Source of the DNA: Ruegeria atlantica
GTDB lineage: Bacteria > Pseudomonadota > Alphaproteobacteria > Rhodobacterales > Rhodobacteraceae
Length of the DNA stretch: 64,000 nt
Direction of reading: 5' to 3'
Assembly: GCF_013033965.1 (NCBI RefSeq)
Contig: NZ_WQFE01000002.1
Location: 1 to 64,000, forward strand
The notes beneath the pieces are model-generated. The model was not told the DNA's origin. It did not search any database and saw only the letters and a program-made list of their open reading frames with translations. Position 1 is the first letter of the stretch. Each line of letters starts with the position of its first letter. A program made the position numbers and the translations under genes. Of this stretch, positions 11,205 through 19,723 are shown piece by piece.

Positions 11205-11221
11205 CATTAGCTGAACTAATG
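11205..11221. promoter_or_regulatory. Dyad in the LysR/aldolase divergent region
   Basis: CATTAG-CTGAA-CTAATG is a perfect 6-bp inverted repeat with a 5-bp spacer and contains the T-N11-A layout typical of LysR-type sites. It lies 14 bp before the LysR gene start and 88 bp before the aldolase start. It is a likely operator for autoregulation and control of the aldolase operon; this is inferred from layout only. Confidence 0.6.
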
Positions 11222-11235
11222 GCAAGATTATACAC

Positions 11236-12105
11236 ATGCAGAAACCACTTCCTCCGCTGGGCTGGCTCCGCACGTTTGAGGCGGCGGCACGCCACTTGTC
11301 CTTTACCGGTGCCGCGCGTGACCTGAACATGACGCAAAGCGCGGTGAGCCAGCAGATCAAGTCGCTGGAAGGACACTTAGGCCAGCCATTGTTCTTGCGT
11401 CGACCACGCGCGCTAGAGCTGACAGAGGCCGGCATCACCTACCTGCCCGTGGTGCGCGAGGCCTTCCGGACTCTGGTACGTGGAACCCAGGCAGTCACCG
11501 GCGCACAACAGAATGCGGTTCAGGTTCAAAGCAACATTACTTTTGCTGTGAACTGGCTGGCTCCCAGATTACCAAAGTTCCGGGCTGCGCACCCGGAAGT
11601 CCAGCTGAACATTTTCACTGAGCTCTGGGAGCCTCGTGAAATGGCCGAAGGGGCCGCAGTGGAAATCCGGTATTCTTTGCGGCCGTCAGACACGGTTCGG
11701 ACCGAGTTGCTGAGAACCGACCGCTACTACCCCGTCTGCGCGCCGGGATATGAAGTGGCGCTGGACGACCTGCAACAGCAGCCGCTTTTTGACTGCTCGA
11801 ACCTGTTGTCGAATTGGCAGGGCTGGCTCGAAGATCAGGGTCTAAATTGGGAAAATCCCGCTATCACGTATTCGACGACCTACTTGGTCAGTCTATCCGT
11901 GGCTATGGCCGGTGGTGGACTGTGTCTGGCACATGACACAATAGCCCGCGGGCTGATTGCACAGGGTCGTTTGGTTGCTCCTTTCGACCATCGCTCACCC
12001 ATGCCCGAGGCCTATTACCTGCTGCTGTCGCCAAGCGCAGAAGAAAGCCCTGGCGCAATTGCCTTTGCCAACTGGGTTCGCCGCGAGATGGAGAGTGAAC
12101 CATAG
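11236..12105 (+). CDS. LysR-family transcriptional regulator (GcvA-like)
   Basis: A 289-residue LysR regulator. The N-terminal winged helix-turn-helix is clear: LPPLGWLRTFEAAARHLSFTGAA..LNMTQSAVSQQIKSLE (residues 4-48). The opening and the C-terminal effector domain resemble GcvA-type members. The effector is unknown. It is divergent from the aldolase/hydroxylase operon and has a dyad in its promoter. A short hairpin (CGGG/CCCG within ATAGG/CCTAT arms) overlaps its stop codon but lacks a T tract. Confidence 0.92.
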   Translation: MQKPLPPLGWLRTFEAAARHLSFTGAARDLNMTQSAVSQQIKSLEGHLGQPLFLRRPRALELTEAGITYLPVVREAFRTLVRGTQAVTGAQQNAVQVQSNITFAVNWLAPRLPKFRAAHPEVQLNIFTELWEPREMAEGAAVEIRYSLRPSDTVRTELLRTDRYYPVCAPGYEVALDDLQQQPLFDCSNLLSNWQGWLEDQGLNWENPAITYSTTYLVSLSVAMAGGGLCLAHDTIARGLIAQGRLVAPFDHRSPMPEAYYLLLSPSAEESPGAIAFANWVRREMESEP

Positions 12106-12255
12106 GCGTAACCGGGGGCTGCTCCCGCCTATCATCGATGCCCTGCCGGGCGTCTCTTCTGGTTGGGCCGGGCAGCGCTGGCGCGCTGCGTGACGGTTTG
12201 ATGATACCTGTTCACAAGGGGTTGAACCTTCCTGCGCATTCGGGAAAGTTGGGCC

Positions 12256-14058
12256 ATGGAATACACACCCTTCCCAAGTTGGCCCGATGTCGCCCCCCGT
12301 CTGATTGCCGTAGCCGCAGGTCGTGAAGTTGCGGATCTAGTCATTCGCGGCGGAATCTGGGTGAATGTGCACAGCCGCGAGACCCTTCCAAAACATGACG
12401 TTGCTATAGCTGATGGGCGCGTGGCGTATGTCGGACCGGATGCCTCCCATTGCACGGGGTCCGAAACGCAGATCATCGACGCAGCCGGGCGCTTTATGAT
12501 CCCCGGCCTATGTGATGCGCATATGCACATCGAATCGGGCATGTTGACACCGGCCGAGTTTGCCCGTGCCGTCATACCCCATGGCACAACCAGCATGTTT
12601 ACGGACCCGCATGAGATCGCAAATGTGCTGGGACTGGATGGCGTACGCATGATGCATGACGAAGCAATGATGCAGCCAGTGAACATTTTCACCCAAATGC
12701 CCTCCTGCGCACCGTCTGCGCCGGGGTTGGAGACGACAGGGTATGAAATCACCGCCGAAGACGTGGTTGAGGCAATGAACTGGCCAGGCATCATCGGCTT
12801 GGGTGAGATGATGAACTTTCCCGGTGTGATCAACGGCGACCCAAAGATGCTGGCGGAAATCGCTGCAACGCAACACGCAGGCAAAACCGTGGGCGGTCAT
12901 TACGCTTCGCCTGATTTAGGGCCTGATTTTGCAGCCTACGTCGCCGGCGGACCGGCGGACGATCACGAAGGTACTTGCGAAGCTGACGCAATCGCGCGTG
13001 TTCGTCAGGGTATGCGGTCTATGATGCGGCTGGGCTCGGCCTGGTATGATGTGGAAAGCCAGATCACGGCGGTTACGGAAAAAGGTCTGGACCCACGAAA
13101 CTTCATCCTGTGCACCGACGATTGCCACTCGGGCACGCTGGTCAATGACGGCCATATGAACCGCGTGGTTCGGCATGCCATTGCCTGTGGGTGCGACCCG
13201 TTGATTGCGCTGCAAATGGCAACGATCAACACGGCGACCCATTTTGGACTGGAGCGTGAGATCGGTTCGATCACACCAGGTCGGCGCGCGGATATCATTC
13301 TGAGCTCAGACCTGAGAGAGTTGCCCATTGAAATGGTCATCGCACGCGGTCAGATCGCCGCGGAGAATGGCGCAATTGCTGTTGAATGCCCGCACCTAAA
13401 TTGGCCTGATACCGCACGAAACACAGTACATCTGGGTCATGTGCTCACATCAACCGATTTCGAAATCAAAGCACCCTCAGGGGCCAATCGAGTGAAGGCC
13501 AACGTGATTGGCGTGGTTGAAAACCAGGCCCCAACCAAAGCGTTGAAGGCTGATCTGCCCATCATCGAAGGTTTGGTCGAGGGCGAAGGCGACGTCTGTC
13601 AAATCGCGCTGGTTGAACGGCACCGGGCAACAGGCGGCGTGACAAACGCATTTGTTTCCGGGTTCGGATATCAGGGCAAAATGGCGATGGCCTCGACCGT
13701 CGCACATGACAGCCATCACATGATTGTTGTCGGCACGGACCGCGAACAGATGGCACTGGCCGCAAACAGGCTGGCCGAAGTGGGTGGTGGCATCACCATC
13801 TTCCGCGATGGAGAAGAACTGGCGCTGGTCGAACTGCCCATCGCAGGCCTGATGTCCGACAGCCCCGCCGCAACTGTGGCCGCCAAAGCCGAAGACATGG
13901 TCGCCGCAATGGAAGCCTGCGGCTGCACGCTCAACAACGCTTATATGCAGCACTCTTTGCTGGCGCTGGTCGTGATTCCCGAACTGCGGATTTCCGACTT
14001 GGGTCTGGTTGACGTGCGCACCTTTGAAAAGATTGAACTTCTGGAACCACTTGCATGA
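12256..14058 (+). CDS. ade: Adenine deaminase Ade
   Basis: Metal-dependent amidohydrolase that converts adenine to hypoxanthine and ammonia. The 600-residue length suits the Ade family (amidohydrolase domain plus C-terminal domain). Metal ligands appear in DAHMHIESGM (near residue 93), and GTTSMFTDPHEIANV and TDDCHSGTLVNDGHM are hallmark segments. The C-terminal part has DSHHMIVVGT, a known Ade feature. The start codon overlaps no other gene; a modest GGAAAG ribosome site precedes it. It overlaps amn by 4 bp (ATGA), so the two are translationally coupled and work in series on purine salvage. Confidence 0.95.
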   Translation: MEYTPFPSWPDVAPRLIAVAAGREVADLVIRGGIWVNVHSRETLPKHDVAIADGRVAYVGPDASHCTGSETQIIDAAGRFMIPGLCDAHMHIESGMLTPAEFARAVIPHGTTSMFTDPHEIANVLGLDGVRMMHDEAMMQPVNIFTQMPSCAPSAPGLETTGYEITAEDVVEAMNWPGIIGLGEMMNFPGVINGDPKMLAEIAATQHAGKTVGGHYASPDLGPDFAAYVAGGPADDHEGTCEADAIARVRQGMRSMMRLGSAWYDVESQITAVTEKGLDPRNFILCTDDCHSGTLVNDGHMNRVVRHAIACGCDPLIALQMATINTATHFGLEREIGSITPGRRADIILSSDLRELPIEMVIARGQIAAENGAIAVECPHLNWPDTARNTVHLGHVLTSTDFEIKAPSGANRVKANVIGVVENQAPTKALKADLPIIEGLVEGEGDVCQIALVERHRATGGVTNAFVSGFGYQGKMAMASTVAHDSHHMIVVGTDREQMALAANRLAEVGGGITIFRDGEELALVELPIAGLMSDSPAATVAAKAEDMVAAMEACGCTLNNAYMQHSLLALVVIPELRISDLGLVDVRTFEKIELLEPLA

Positions 14059-15518
14059 CAATAATAAAAACACCCGACGCACCCGAACCCGAACAATTGA
14101 CCGATCCCAAAGCGGCTGTTGCCCGGCTGGAAGAGTTGTACGAACAGGCGACCCGTTTTCTGTGCGACAGTTTCTCTGAAGCCATCGAGCAAGGTACGCC
14201 GACCGCACGGTTCAGAGCCTACTACCCGGAAATCCGCATCAAAACGTCGTCTTATGCGCATGTCGATAGCCGTCTGAGTTTTGGCCACGTGTCCGAGCCA
14301 GGTATTCACGCGACGACCGTTACGCGCCCGGATCTCTTTCGGTCCTATTTGACCCAGCAAATCGCATTGCTGATCAGGAACCATGACCAACCGGTCACGA
14401 TCGGCGCGTCGGACACGCCGATCCCGGTGCATTTTGCTGTGGCCAATAATCCCGATCTGCACGTTCCCCAACAGGGTGCCGCCGGGTTCACGCTGCGCGA
14501 TGTTTTTGACGTCCCTGATCTGACCACGACCAACGATGATATCGTGAATGGGGTCTACGATCATGAAGATCTGGCAGGCCCTTTGGCGTTGTTCACCGCC
14601 CAGCGCGTTGACTATTCTCTGGCTCGGCTTGCGCACTATACCGCAACAGATCCCAGCCATTTCCAGAACCACGTCCTGTTCACGAACTACCAGTTCTATG
14701 TCTCCGAGTTCGAAAACTATGCCCGCGAACAACTGGCAGATCCGGGCAGCGGTTATACCAGCTTTGTCTCGACCGGGAATGTCGAGATCACAAAGGCCGA
14801 CGAGGAACTGGCCCAACCGCTAAAGCTGCCACAAATGCCGACCTATCACCTCAAGCGCGAGGATGGATCGGGTATTACCCTGGTCAACATTGGTGTCGGA
14901 CCTTCGAACGCAAAAACAGCTACGGATCATATCGCCGTTCTGCGGCCCCACGCCTGGCTGATGGTCGGCCACTGCGCCGGCTTGCGCAACACGCAGGCGC
15001 TGGGGGATTTCGTTCTCGCCCACGCTTACTTGCGTGAAGACAAGGTGCTGGACGACGATCTGCCGGTTTGGGTTCCAATCCCCCCACTGGCCGAGGTTCA
15101 GGTCGCACTGGAAAGCGCTGTGGCCGAGGTTACCGAACTGGAAGGGTATGAACTTAAGCGCATCATGCGCACGGGCACTGTCGCCTCGGTCGATAACCGG
15201 AACTGGGAACTGCGCGATCAGTCCGGCCCGGTACAGCGGCTGAGCCAATCCCGTGCGATTGCGCTGGATATGGAAAGCGCCACCATCGCCGCAAACGGCT
15301 ATCGGTTCCGCGTTCCATATGGCACCTTGTTGTGTGTGTCGGACAAACCGTTGCACGGCGAATTAAAGCTTCCGGGCATGGCTTCTACCTTCTATACCAC
15401 TCAAGTCAGCCGACATCTGGCCATCGGAATTCGCGCCATGGAACATCTGCGCGGCATGCCGTTAGAGCGGTTGCACAGCCGGAAATTGCGTTCTTTCGAC
15501 GAAACTGCCTTTCTCTGA
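14055..15518 (+). CDS. amn: AMP nucleosidase Amn
   Basis: Hydrolyses AMP to adenine and ribose 5-phosphate. The 487-residue length matches the proteobacterial Amn family. An N-terminal Amn-specific domain (YPEIRIKTSSYAHVDSR, near residue 55) is followed by a nucleoside-phosphorylase-like domain with VNIGVGPSNAKTATDHIAVL, WLMVGHCAGLR and the LDMESATIAANG segment, which carries purine- and ribose-binding residues. It overlaps ade by 4 bp; adenine made here would feed directly into the deaminase. A 130-bp gap to the HU gene follows, with no clear terminator. Confidence 0.96.
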   Translation: MTIIKTPDAPEPEQLTDPKAAVARLEELYEQATRFLCDSFSEAIEQGTPTARFRAYYPEIRIKTSSYAHVDSRLSFGHVSEPGIHATTVTRPDLFRSYLTQQIALLIRNHDQPVTIGASDTPIPVHFAVANNPDLHVPQQGAAGFTLRDVFDVPDLTTTNDDIVNGVYDHEDLAGPLALFTAQRVDYSLARLAHYTATDPSHFQNHVLFTNYQFYVSEFENYAREQLADPGSGYTSFVSTGNVEITKADEELAQPLKLPQMPTYHLKREDGSGITLVNIGVGPSNAKTATDHIAVLRPHAWLMVGHCAGLRNTQALGDFVLAHAYLREDKVLDDDLPVWVPIPPLAEVQVALESAVAEVTELEGYELKRIMRTGTVASVDNRNWELRDQSGPVQRLSQSRAIALDMESATIAANGYRFRVPYGTLLCVSDKPLHGELKLPGMASTFYTTQVSRHLAIGIRAMEHLRGMPLERLHSRKLRSFDETAFL

Positions 15519-15648
15519 CGCAAAAAAGCAACGTTTTCCCCATATTTTTAGGGTTTTCGACGCTACTATTCGTTGTGTTCGCCCACAATATCCCGTTACA
15601 GTTACGCGGTGAGGCCCTATGTATCGGGCACGTTAAGGAGACCAAGAA

Positions 15649-15936
15649 ATGGCAAAGCCTATGACAAAGACTCAGCTGGTGGCTGCTCTCGCTGAGGAAA
15701 TGGGAACCGACAAGAAAGCTGCAAACGCAGCGTTGGAGGCCATGACCGGCCTGATCACCCGCGAAGTTTCCGCTGGCGGCGCAGTGACCCTGCCCGGCGT
15801 TGGCAAAATCTACTGCCGCGAACGCCCCGAGCGCATGGTGCGCAACCCCGCCACTGGCGAGCAGTTCAAGAAAGAAGCGGACAAAGTGGTCAAGATGACC
15901 ATCGCGAAAGCTCTGAAGGACAGCGTGAACGGCTGA
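15649..15936 (+). CDS. HU-family DNA-binding protein
   Basis: A 95-residue histone-like protein of the HU/IHF family that bends and compacts DNA as a dimer. It has the helical N-terminus (MTKTQLVAALAEEMGTDKKAA), the GAVTLPGVGKI beta segment, and the arm region with RNPATGEQF, in which the intercalating proline lies. A strong AAGGAG precedes the ATG. It forms a single-gene transcript ending at the terminator at 15962. The somewhat unusual arm (YCRERPERMVRNPATGE) is common among alphaproteobacterial HU paralogues. Confidence 0.95.
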   Translation: MAKPMTKTQLVAALAEEMGTDKKAANAALEAMTGLITREVSAGGAVTLPGVGKIYCRERPERMVRNPATGEQFKKEADKVVKMTIAKALKDSVNG

Positions 15937-15961
15937 TCTCAGCTTTCACTGCGATATGATC

Positions 15962-15993
15962 AAGGGCCGCCGGTTGGGGGCCCTTTTTCTTTT
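15962..15993 (+). terminator. Rho-independent terminator after the HU gene
   Basis: A 7-bp stem, AAGGGCC (15962-15968) with GGCCCTT (15979-15985), is followed by TTTTTCTTTT. It lies 25 bp past the HU stop. The convergent small gene ends at 15997, so it may serve both. Confidence 0.9.
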
Positions 15994-15996
15994 GCT

Positions 15997-16230
15997 TCAA
16001 TGCAGACTCAGCAATACTTCGATGTCGCGACGGCTGAGCCGCGTCATCAAGGCCCGATCATCAGCAGATAGCTGCGCCCCTTTGCGGATATATCCCTCAA
16101 GATACGCCGCTATTTCACTGGTTGATCTATAGTACAGGTCGGGCGAGGACTGGCTGAGTTCATCCACCAGCCGAAACAGCAGTTTCTTCTGCTTTTCCGA
16201 ATCCAAGTCTTTGCGTTTTTCTTCCAGCAT
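15997..16230 (-). CDS. Small protein of unknown function, 77 residues
   Basis: A small, highly charged, mostly helical protein that I do not recognise. It starts MLEEKRKDLDSEKQKKLLF and ends DRALMTRLSRRDIEVLLSLH. No membrane segment, cysteine or signal peptide is present, so it is probably cytoplasmic. I prefer the ATG at 16230, which has a purine-rich GAAGAG upstream; a GTG at 16251 would add seven residues. The protein-like composition and placement between the HU terminator and the transporter support it as a real gene. Confidence 0.6.
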   Translation of the reverse strand: MLEEKRKDLDSEKQKKLLFRLVDELSQSSPDLYYRSTSEIAAYLEGYIRKGAQLSADDRALMTRLSRRDIEVLLSLH

Positions 16231-16350
16231 GAACGATCTCTTCTGTTTCACAGAATGATAGCCCGGCGGCGGCCAATGCCAACTCTGGATCGAAATGGAA
16301 AACGGGCGCCACTTAGGGCGCCTGTTATCAAGTTAGGATGGCGGGATGGG

Positions 16351-17553
16351 TCAGTGAACCGTCTCAACCTTGTGGAAGTCCAGATCACGATCTTCGGGCA
16401 TTGAATCGATGCTCATCACCTCCTTGCGCTTGGTGATCAGGATGTAGACCACGCAGGCCAGATAGAGGCCGACGACCACCGCACCAATCCACTGGATCTG
16501 CAGCCACTGACTCTGGAACAGCAGGGTCAGGACAAACAACAAAGCGACATTGCCTGCAACGTAGATCGCCTTGCCGAACCGCTCGACTGTCAGGTTCAGG
16601 TTGTCTGTATAGAGCCTAATCAGCGAGTCCAGCGAGTTGATCACAAAGGTCACGCCCACAATCACCATCGCGATGTTGGTGATGCCTGCGGTGCTGATGC
16701 CGTTCAGGTGGTAGTAGTAGAGAACGGTGAACCAGATCGCCAGCGGGATCGACGGGAAGATCAACAAAGCCGCCAGCAGTTGCCAGGTCTTCAGACCGCC
16801 GACAAAGCGCGACGTGAACTGACCGATCATGATCGACCATGCGAACCACCAGAACAGATAGAAGGCGTGATAGTCGGTCAGCGGCAGGACGAACTTGTGC
16901 AGATTGGCGAAATAGGCACCGATGTTGCTGCCGGTGTCGACAAACCCGCCAAAGCCCATGCCCGCCGCGACCCACATGCCGATGATCAGTGTCAGGAACA
17001 GGAAGGTCGAACCGACCGACAGGATACGGACGTATTTCAGGTCGGTTGAAGAATACGCAGCCGCCAGAATGACCACGAATACGATGATGTAGAAAGTTGT
17101 GACCACGGATTCACCGTCTCCGACCTCGGGCAGGTAGCCAGGTAGGTAGATCAGGAACAGGCTGGCGGTGAAGGCGCAGGTGCCGATGATGACCACGTTG
17201 TTGATCAGCTTGACCAGAGGGATCTCAAAGAACTTCACGCGGGGTTCGATGACGCAGAAATAGAATGCTGTCAGGAAGTAGAAGGCCCAGATCAAGAAGC
17301 CCCAGAACCCGAACTCGATGGCCAGCGGGTTGGCAAAGGCATAGGCCGGTTCTTCGGCATATCCGCCAAATTCGGTCAGCGGGAACATGATCAGCCCCAC
17401 ATCCAGACCAGAGGTGAACAGGATCGCGATGAAGGTGAACAGATGCACGGGCGTTACGCCCACGCAACGCAGGTTCCACCATTTCACGACGAAGAATGCG
17501 ACCAGGCCCAAAGCCAGCAGGACGCCGAATGACAGAATGTACTCCAAAAGCAC
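16351..17553 (-). CDS. Short BCCT-like transporter
   Basis: A 400-residue membrane protein with about 10-11 hydrophobic helices. It resembles the betaine/carnitine/choline transporter family: TSGLDVGLIMFPLTEFGGYAEEP fits the glycine-rich segment of BCCT helix 3, and FWWFAWSIMIGQFTSRFVGG fits the tryptophan box of helix 8 that lines the substrate site. Family members usually exceed 500 residues; this one appears to lack the first helices and the long tails. I choose the GTG at 17553, with GGAGG 7-8 bases upstream. It lies alone, and the substrate is not known; a quaternary amine is a guess from family. Confidence 0.7.
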   Translation of the reverse strand: MLLEYILSFGVLLALGLVAFFVVKWWNLRCVGVTPVHLFTFIAILFTSGLDVGLIMFPLTEFGGYAEEPAYAFANPLAIEFGFWGFLIWAFYFLTAFYFCVIEPRVKFFEIPLVKLINNVVIIGTCAFTASLFLIYLPGYLPEVGDGESVVTTFYIIVFVVILAAAYSSTDLKYVRILSVGSTFLFLTLIIGMWVAAGMGFGGFVDTGSNIGAYFANLHKFVLPLTDYHAFYLFWWFAWSIMIGQFTSRFVGGLKTWQLLAALLIFPSIPLAIWFTVLYYYHLNGISTAGITNIAMVIVGVTFVINSLDSLIRLYTDNLNLTVERFGKAIYVAGNVALLFVLTLLFQSQWLQIQWIGAVVVGLYLACVVYILITKRKEVMSIDSMPEDRDLDFHKVETVH

Positions 17554-17728
17554 CAATATTCCTCCCTTGGTTCGTTAGAGTGCGGGTCGTATAACTTTAA
17601 TTGACTGACCAATCAATAAACAGGTTATCGCAGAGCCCTCTAGGCGCAATCTGTGGTTTTTTTGACGCGCGGCGCTTGCGCGTGTCAGGAAATTCGGAAA
17701 CAGTCGCGGCGATTGCGAAAGGGTCACC

Positions 17729-18616
17729 ATGGATCTGCGCGCCATTGCCATGGGGCTGGCATTTGCCTTTATCTGGTCATCAGCCTTTACCTCGGCCCGG
17801 ATCATCGTGGCCGATGCGTCGCCTCTGTTTTCACTGGCATTGCGGTTTCTGATTTCGGGGCTGTTAGGCGTCGCCATCGCTCGCGCCATGGGACAAAGCT
17901 GGAGGCTTACGCGCGCGCAGTGGCACGCGACTATCTTATTCGGAATATGCCAAAATGCCCTGTATTTGGGTCTGAATTTCTATGCAATGCAGACTGTTCA
18001 GGCATCCGTCGCAGCCATCATTGCCTCGACCATGCCCTTGATCGTCGCCCTCGCGAGTTGGGTGTTCTTTCACGAAAAGCTGCGCCCCTTAGGCGTGATC
18101 GGACTGCTGGCCGGTTTCGCAGGCGTCGCCCTGATCATGAGCAGCAGAATAGGGGCGGGCGCCGACTTGTTTGGCGTCATGTTGTGCGGGCTGGGGGCGC
18201 TGGCGCTCAGCTTTGCGACATTAGCTGTGCGCGGGGCAACATCGGGTGGCAATTTCATGATGGTCGTAGGGCTTCAGATGCTCGTGGGTGCGGCGGCTCT
18301 GTTTCTCGCTGCCCCTGTATTCGAGACCATATACATCCACCCCAACCTGCCTTGGGTGCTGGCCTTCGCCTACACGACGCTGTTCCCCGGCCTGCTGGCG
18401 ACGTTGATCTGGTTCCTGCTATTGAATCGGATCGGTGCGATCCGGGCAGCTACCTTTCACTTTCTGAACCCGGTGTTTGGTGTCGCGGTCGCCGCAGCGT
18501 TGTTGGGAGAGAAACTCGGACCAATGGATGCCGTGGGTGTCGGCATCACGACGCTGGGCATTCTGGCGGTACAACTGTCCCGGCAAACCGATCAACGCAG
18601 CAAAGCCTCTGTCTGA
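17729..18616 (+). CDS. EamA/DMT-family transporter
   Basis: A 295-residue membrane protein with about ten helices arranged as two EamA repeats (residues 1-135 and about 145-285). It opens MDLRAIAMGLAFAFIWSSAFT. The signature FYAMQTVQASVAAIIASTMPL lies near residue 85, and its second-repeat counterpart is near residue 240. Members of this family export metabolites such as amino acids; the substrate here is not predictable. The gene is divergent from the BCCT-like gene and is followed by msrB after 123 bp. Confidence 0.9.
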   Translation: MDLRAIAMGLAFAFIWSSAFTSARIIVADASPLFSLALRFLISGLLGVAIARAMGQSWRLTRAQWHATILFGICQNALYLGLNFYAMQTVQASVAAIIASTMPLIVALASWVFFHEKLRPLGVIGLLAGFAGVALIMSSRIGAGADLFGVMLCGLGALALSFATLAVRGATSGGNFMMVVGLQMLVGAAALFLAAPVFETIYIHPNLPWVLAFAYTTLFPGLLATLIWFLLLNRIGAIRAATFHFLNPVFGVAVAAALLGEKLGPMDAVGVGITTLGILAVQLSRQTDQRSKASV

Positions 18617-18739
18617 TTTAACAGAAAGCAGGTATTCTTTGCGCCGCGCACGAGCGCGCGAGTTGGCTGAAATATGATTTTGATTTCCGCTCCACTGTGC
18701 CCAAATAGAAAGCCAGATCACATCAACACCGGAGAAGCC

Positions 18740-19189
18740 ATGACCCGCTACACCAAAGACCCCGAGGCCATTGCCGCTCTTTCACCCGAAGAATTCCACG
18801 TCACGCAACGCAGCGGCACTGAACGACCGGGCACTGGAAAGCTGCTGAACAACAAGGAACCGGGCATATACGTCGATATCGTCTCGGGTGAACCACTGTT
18901 CGCCTCGACCCACAAATACGAATCCGGATGTGGCTGGCCCAGCTTTACCAAGCCCATCGTACATGAACATGTCGAAGAGTTTCGGGATGCGTCCTTGGGA
19001 ATGATCCGGACCGAGGTTCGCTCGAAACATGGGGACAGCCATCTGGGGCATGTGTTCCCGGACGGTCCGCGCGAACACGGCGGGCTGCGCTATTGCATTA
19101 ACTCCGCCTCCTTGCGGTTCATTCATCGCGATGAGATGGAGGCCGAAGGGTACGGCGAATACCTGATCCATGTGGAGGAAATCCAATGA
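18740..19189 (+). CDS. msrB: Peptide-methionine (R)-S-oxide reductase MsrB
   Basis: Repairs the R epimer of methionine sulfoxide in proteins. The 149-residue protein has the SGCGWPSF block (Cys64) and the catalytic Cys119 in RYCINSAS, with HLGHVF at 101-106. The zinc-binding CxxC that precedes the GWPSF block in E. coli MsrB is replaced by VDIVSG, so this seems to be a zinc-free form. The ATG at 18740 has GGAGAA upstream; the longer frame adds 22 unlikely residues. It overlaps msrA by 4 bp, so both reductases are made together. Confidence 0.95.
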   Translation: MTRYTKDPEAIAALSPEEFHVTQRSGTERPGTGKLLNNKEPGIYVDIVSGEPLFASTHKYESGCGWPSFTKPIVHEHVEEFRDASLGMIRTEVRSKHGDSHLGHVFPDGPREHGGLRYCINSASLRFIHRDEMEAEGYGEYLIHVEEIQ

Positions 19190-19695
19190 CCAATGAACGC
19201 GCTGTTCTTGCCGGGGGCTGCTTTTGGGGCATGCAGGACCTGATCCGCAAATTGCCCGGCGTTTCCAGCACCCGCGTCGGATATACCGGCGGAGACGTAC
19301 CCAATGCCACCTATCGCAACCACGGCACCCATGCCGAAGGGATCGAGATTTTTTTCGACCCGGCTAAGATCACCTATCGCGACCTGCTTGAGTTCTTCTT
19401 TCAGATCCACGACCCGACAACCGTGAACCGTCAGGGCAATGACCGCGGGATGAGCTATCGTTCGGCTATTTACTACGTGGACGACGCCCAGAAACAGATG
19501 GCCTTGGACACAATCGCCGATGTGAACGCCAGCGGTATCTGGCCCGGCAAGGTCGTGACCGAGGTTGAACCCGTCGGCGATTTCTGGGAGGCCGAGCCCG
19601 AGCATCAGGATTACCTCGAGCGAATTCCCAACGGCTATACTTGCCACTTCCCGCGCCCCGATTGGGTTCTGCCCAAGCGCAGCGTGGCTGAATAA
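19186..19695 (+). CDS. msrA: Peptide-methionine (S)-S-oxide reductase MsrA
   Basis: Repairs the S epimer of methionine sulfoxide. The 169-residue protein has the catalytic GGCFWG motif (Cys12) near its N-terminus and the family segments [16 protein letters not shown] and [18 protein letters not shown] cysteine near the C-terminus (YTCHF) may resolve the sulfenic acid. It is coupled to msrB by the ATGA overlap at 19186-19189. A GC-rich hairpin (19704-19724) lies just after its stop, but without a T tract. Confidence 0.96.
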   Translation: MTNERAVLAGGCFWGMQDLIRKLPGVSSTRVGYTGGDVPNATYRNHGTHAEGIEIFFDPAKITYRDLLEFFFQIHDPTTVNRQGNDRGMSYRSAIYYVDDAQKQMALDTIADVNASGIWPGKVVTEVEPVGDFWEAEPEHQDYLERIPNGYTCHFPRPDWVLPKRSVAE

Positions 19696-19723
19696 CCGGC
19701 TTGGCCCCTTCCGCTGGAGGGGG

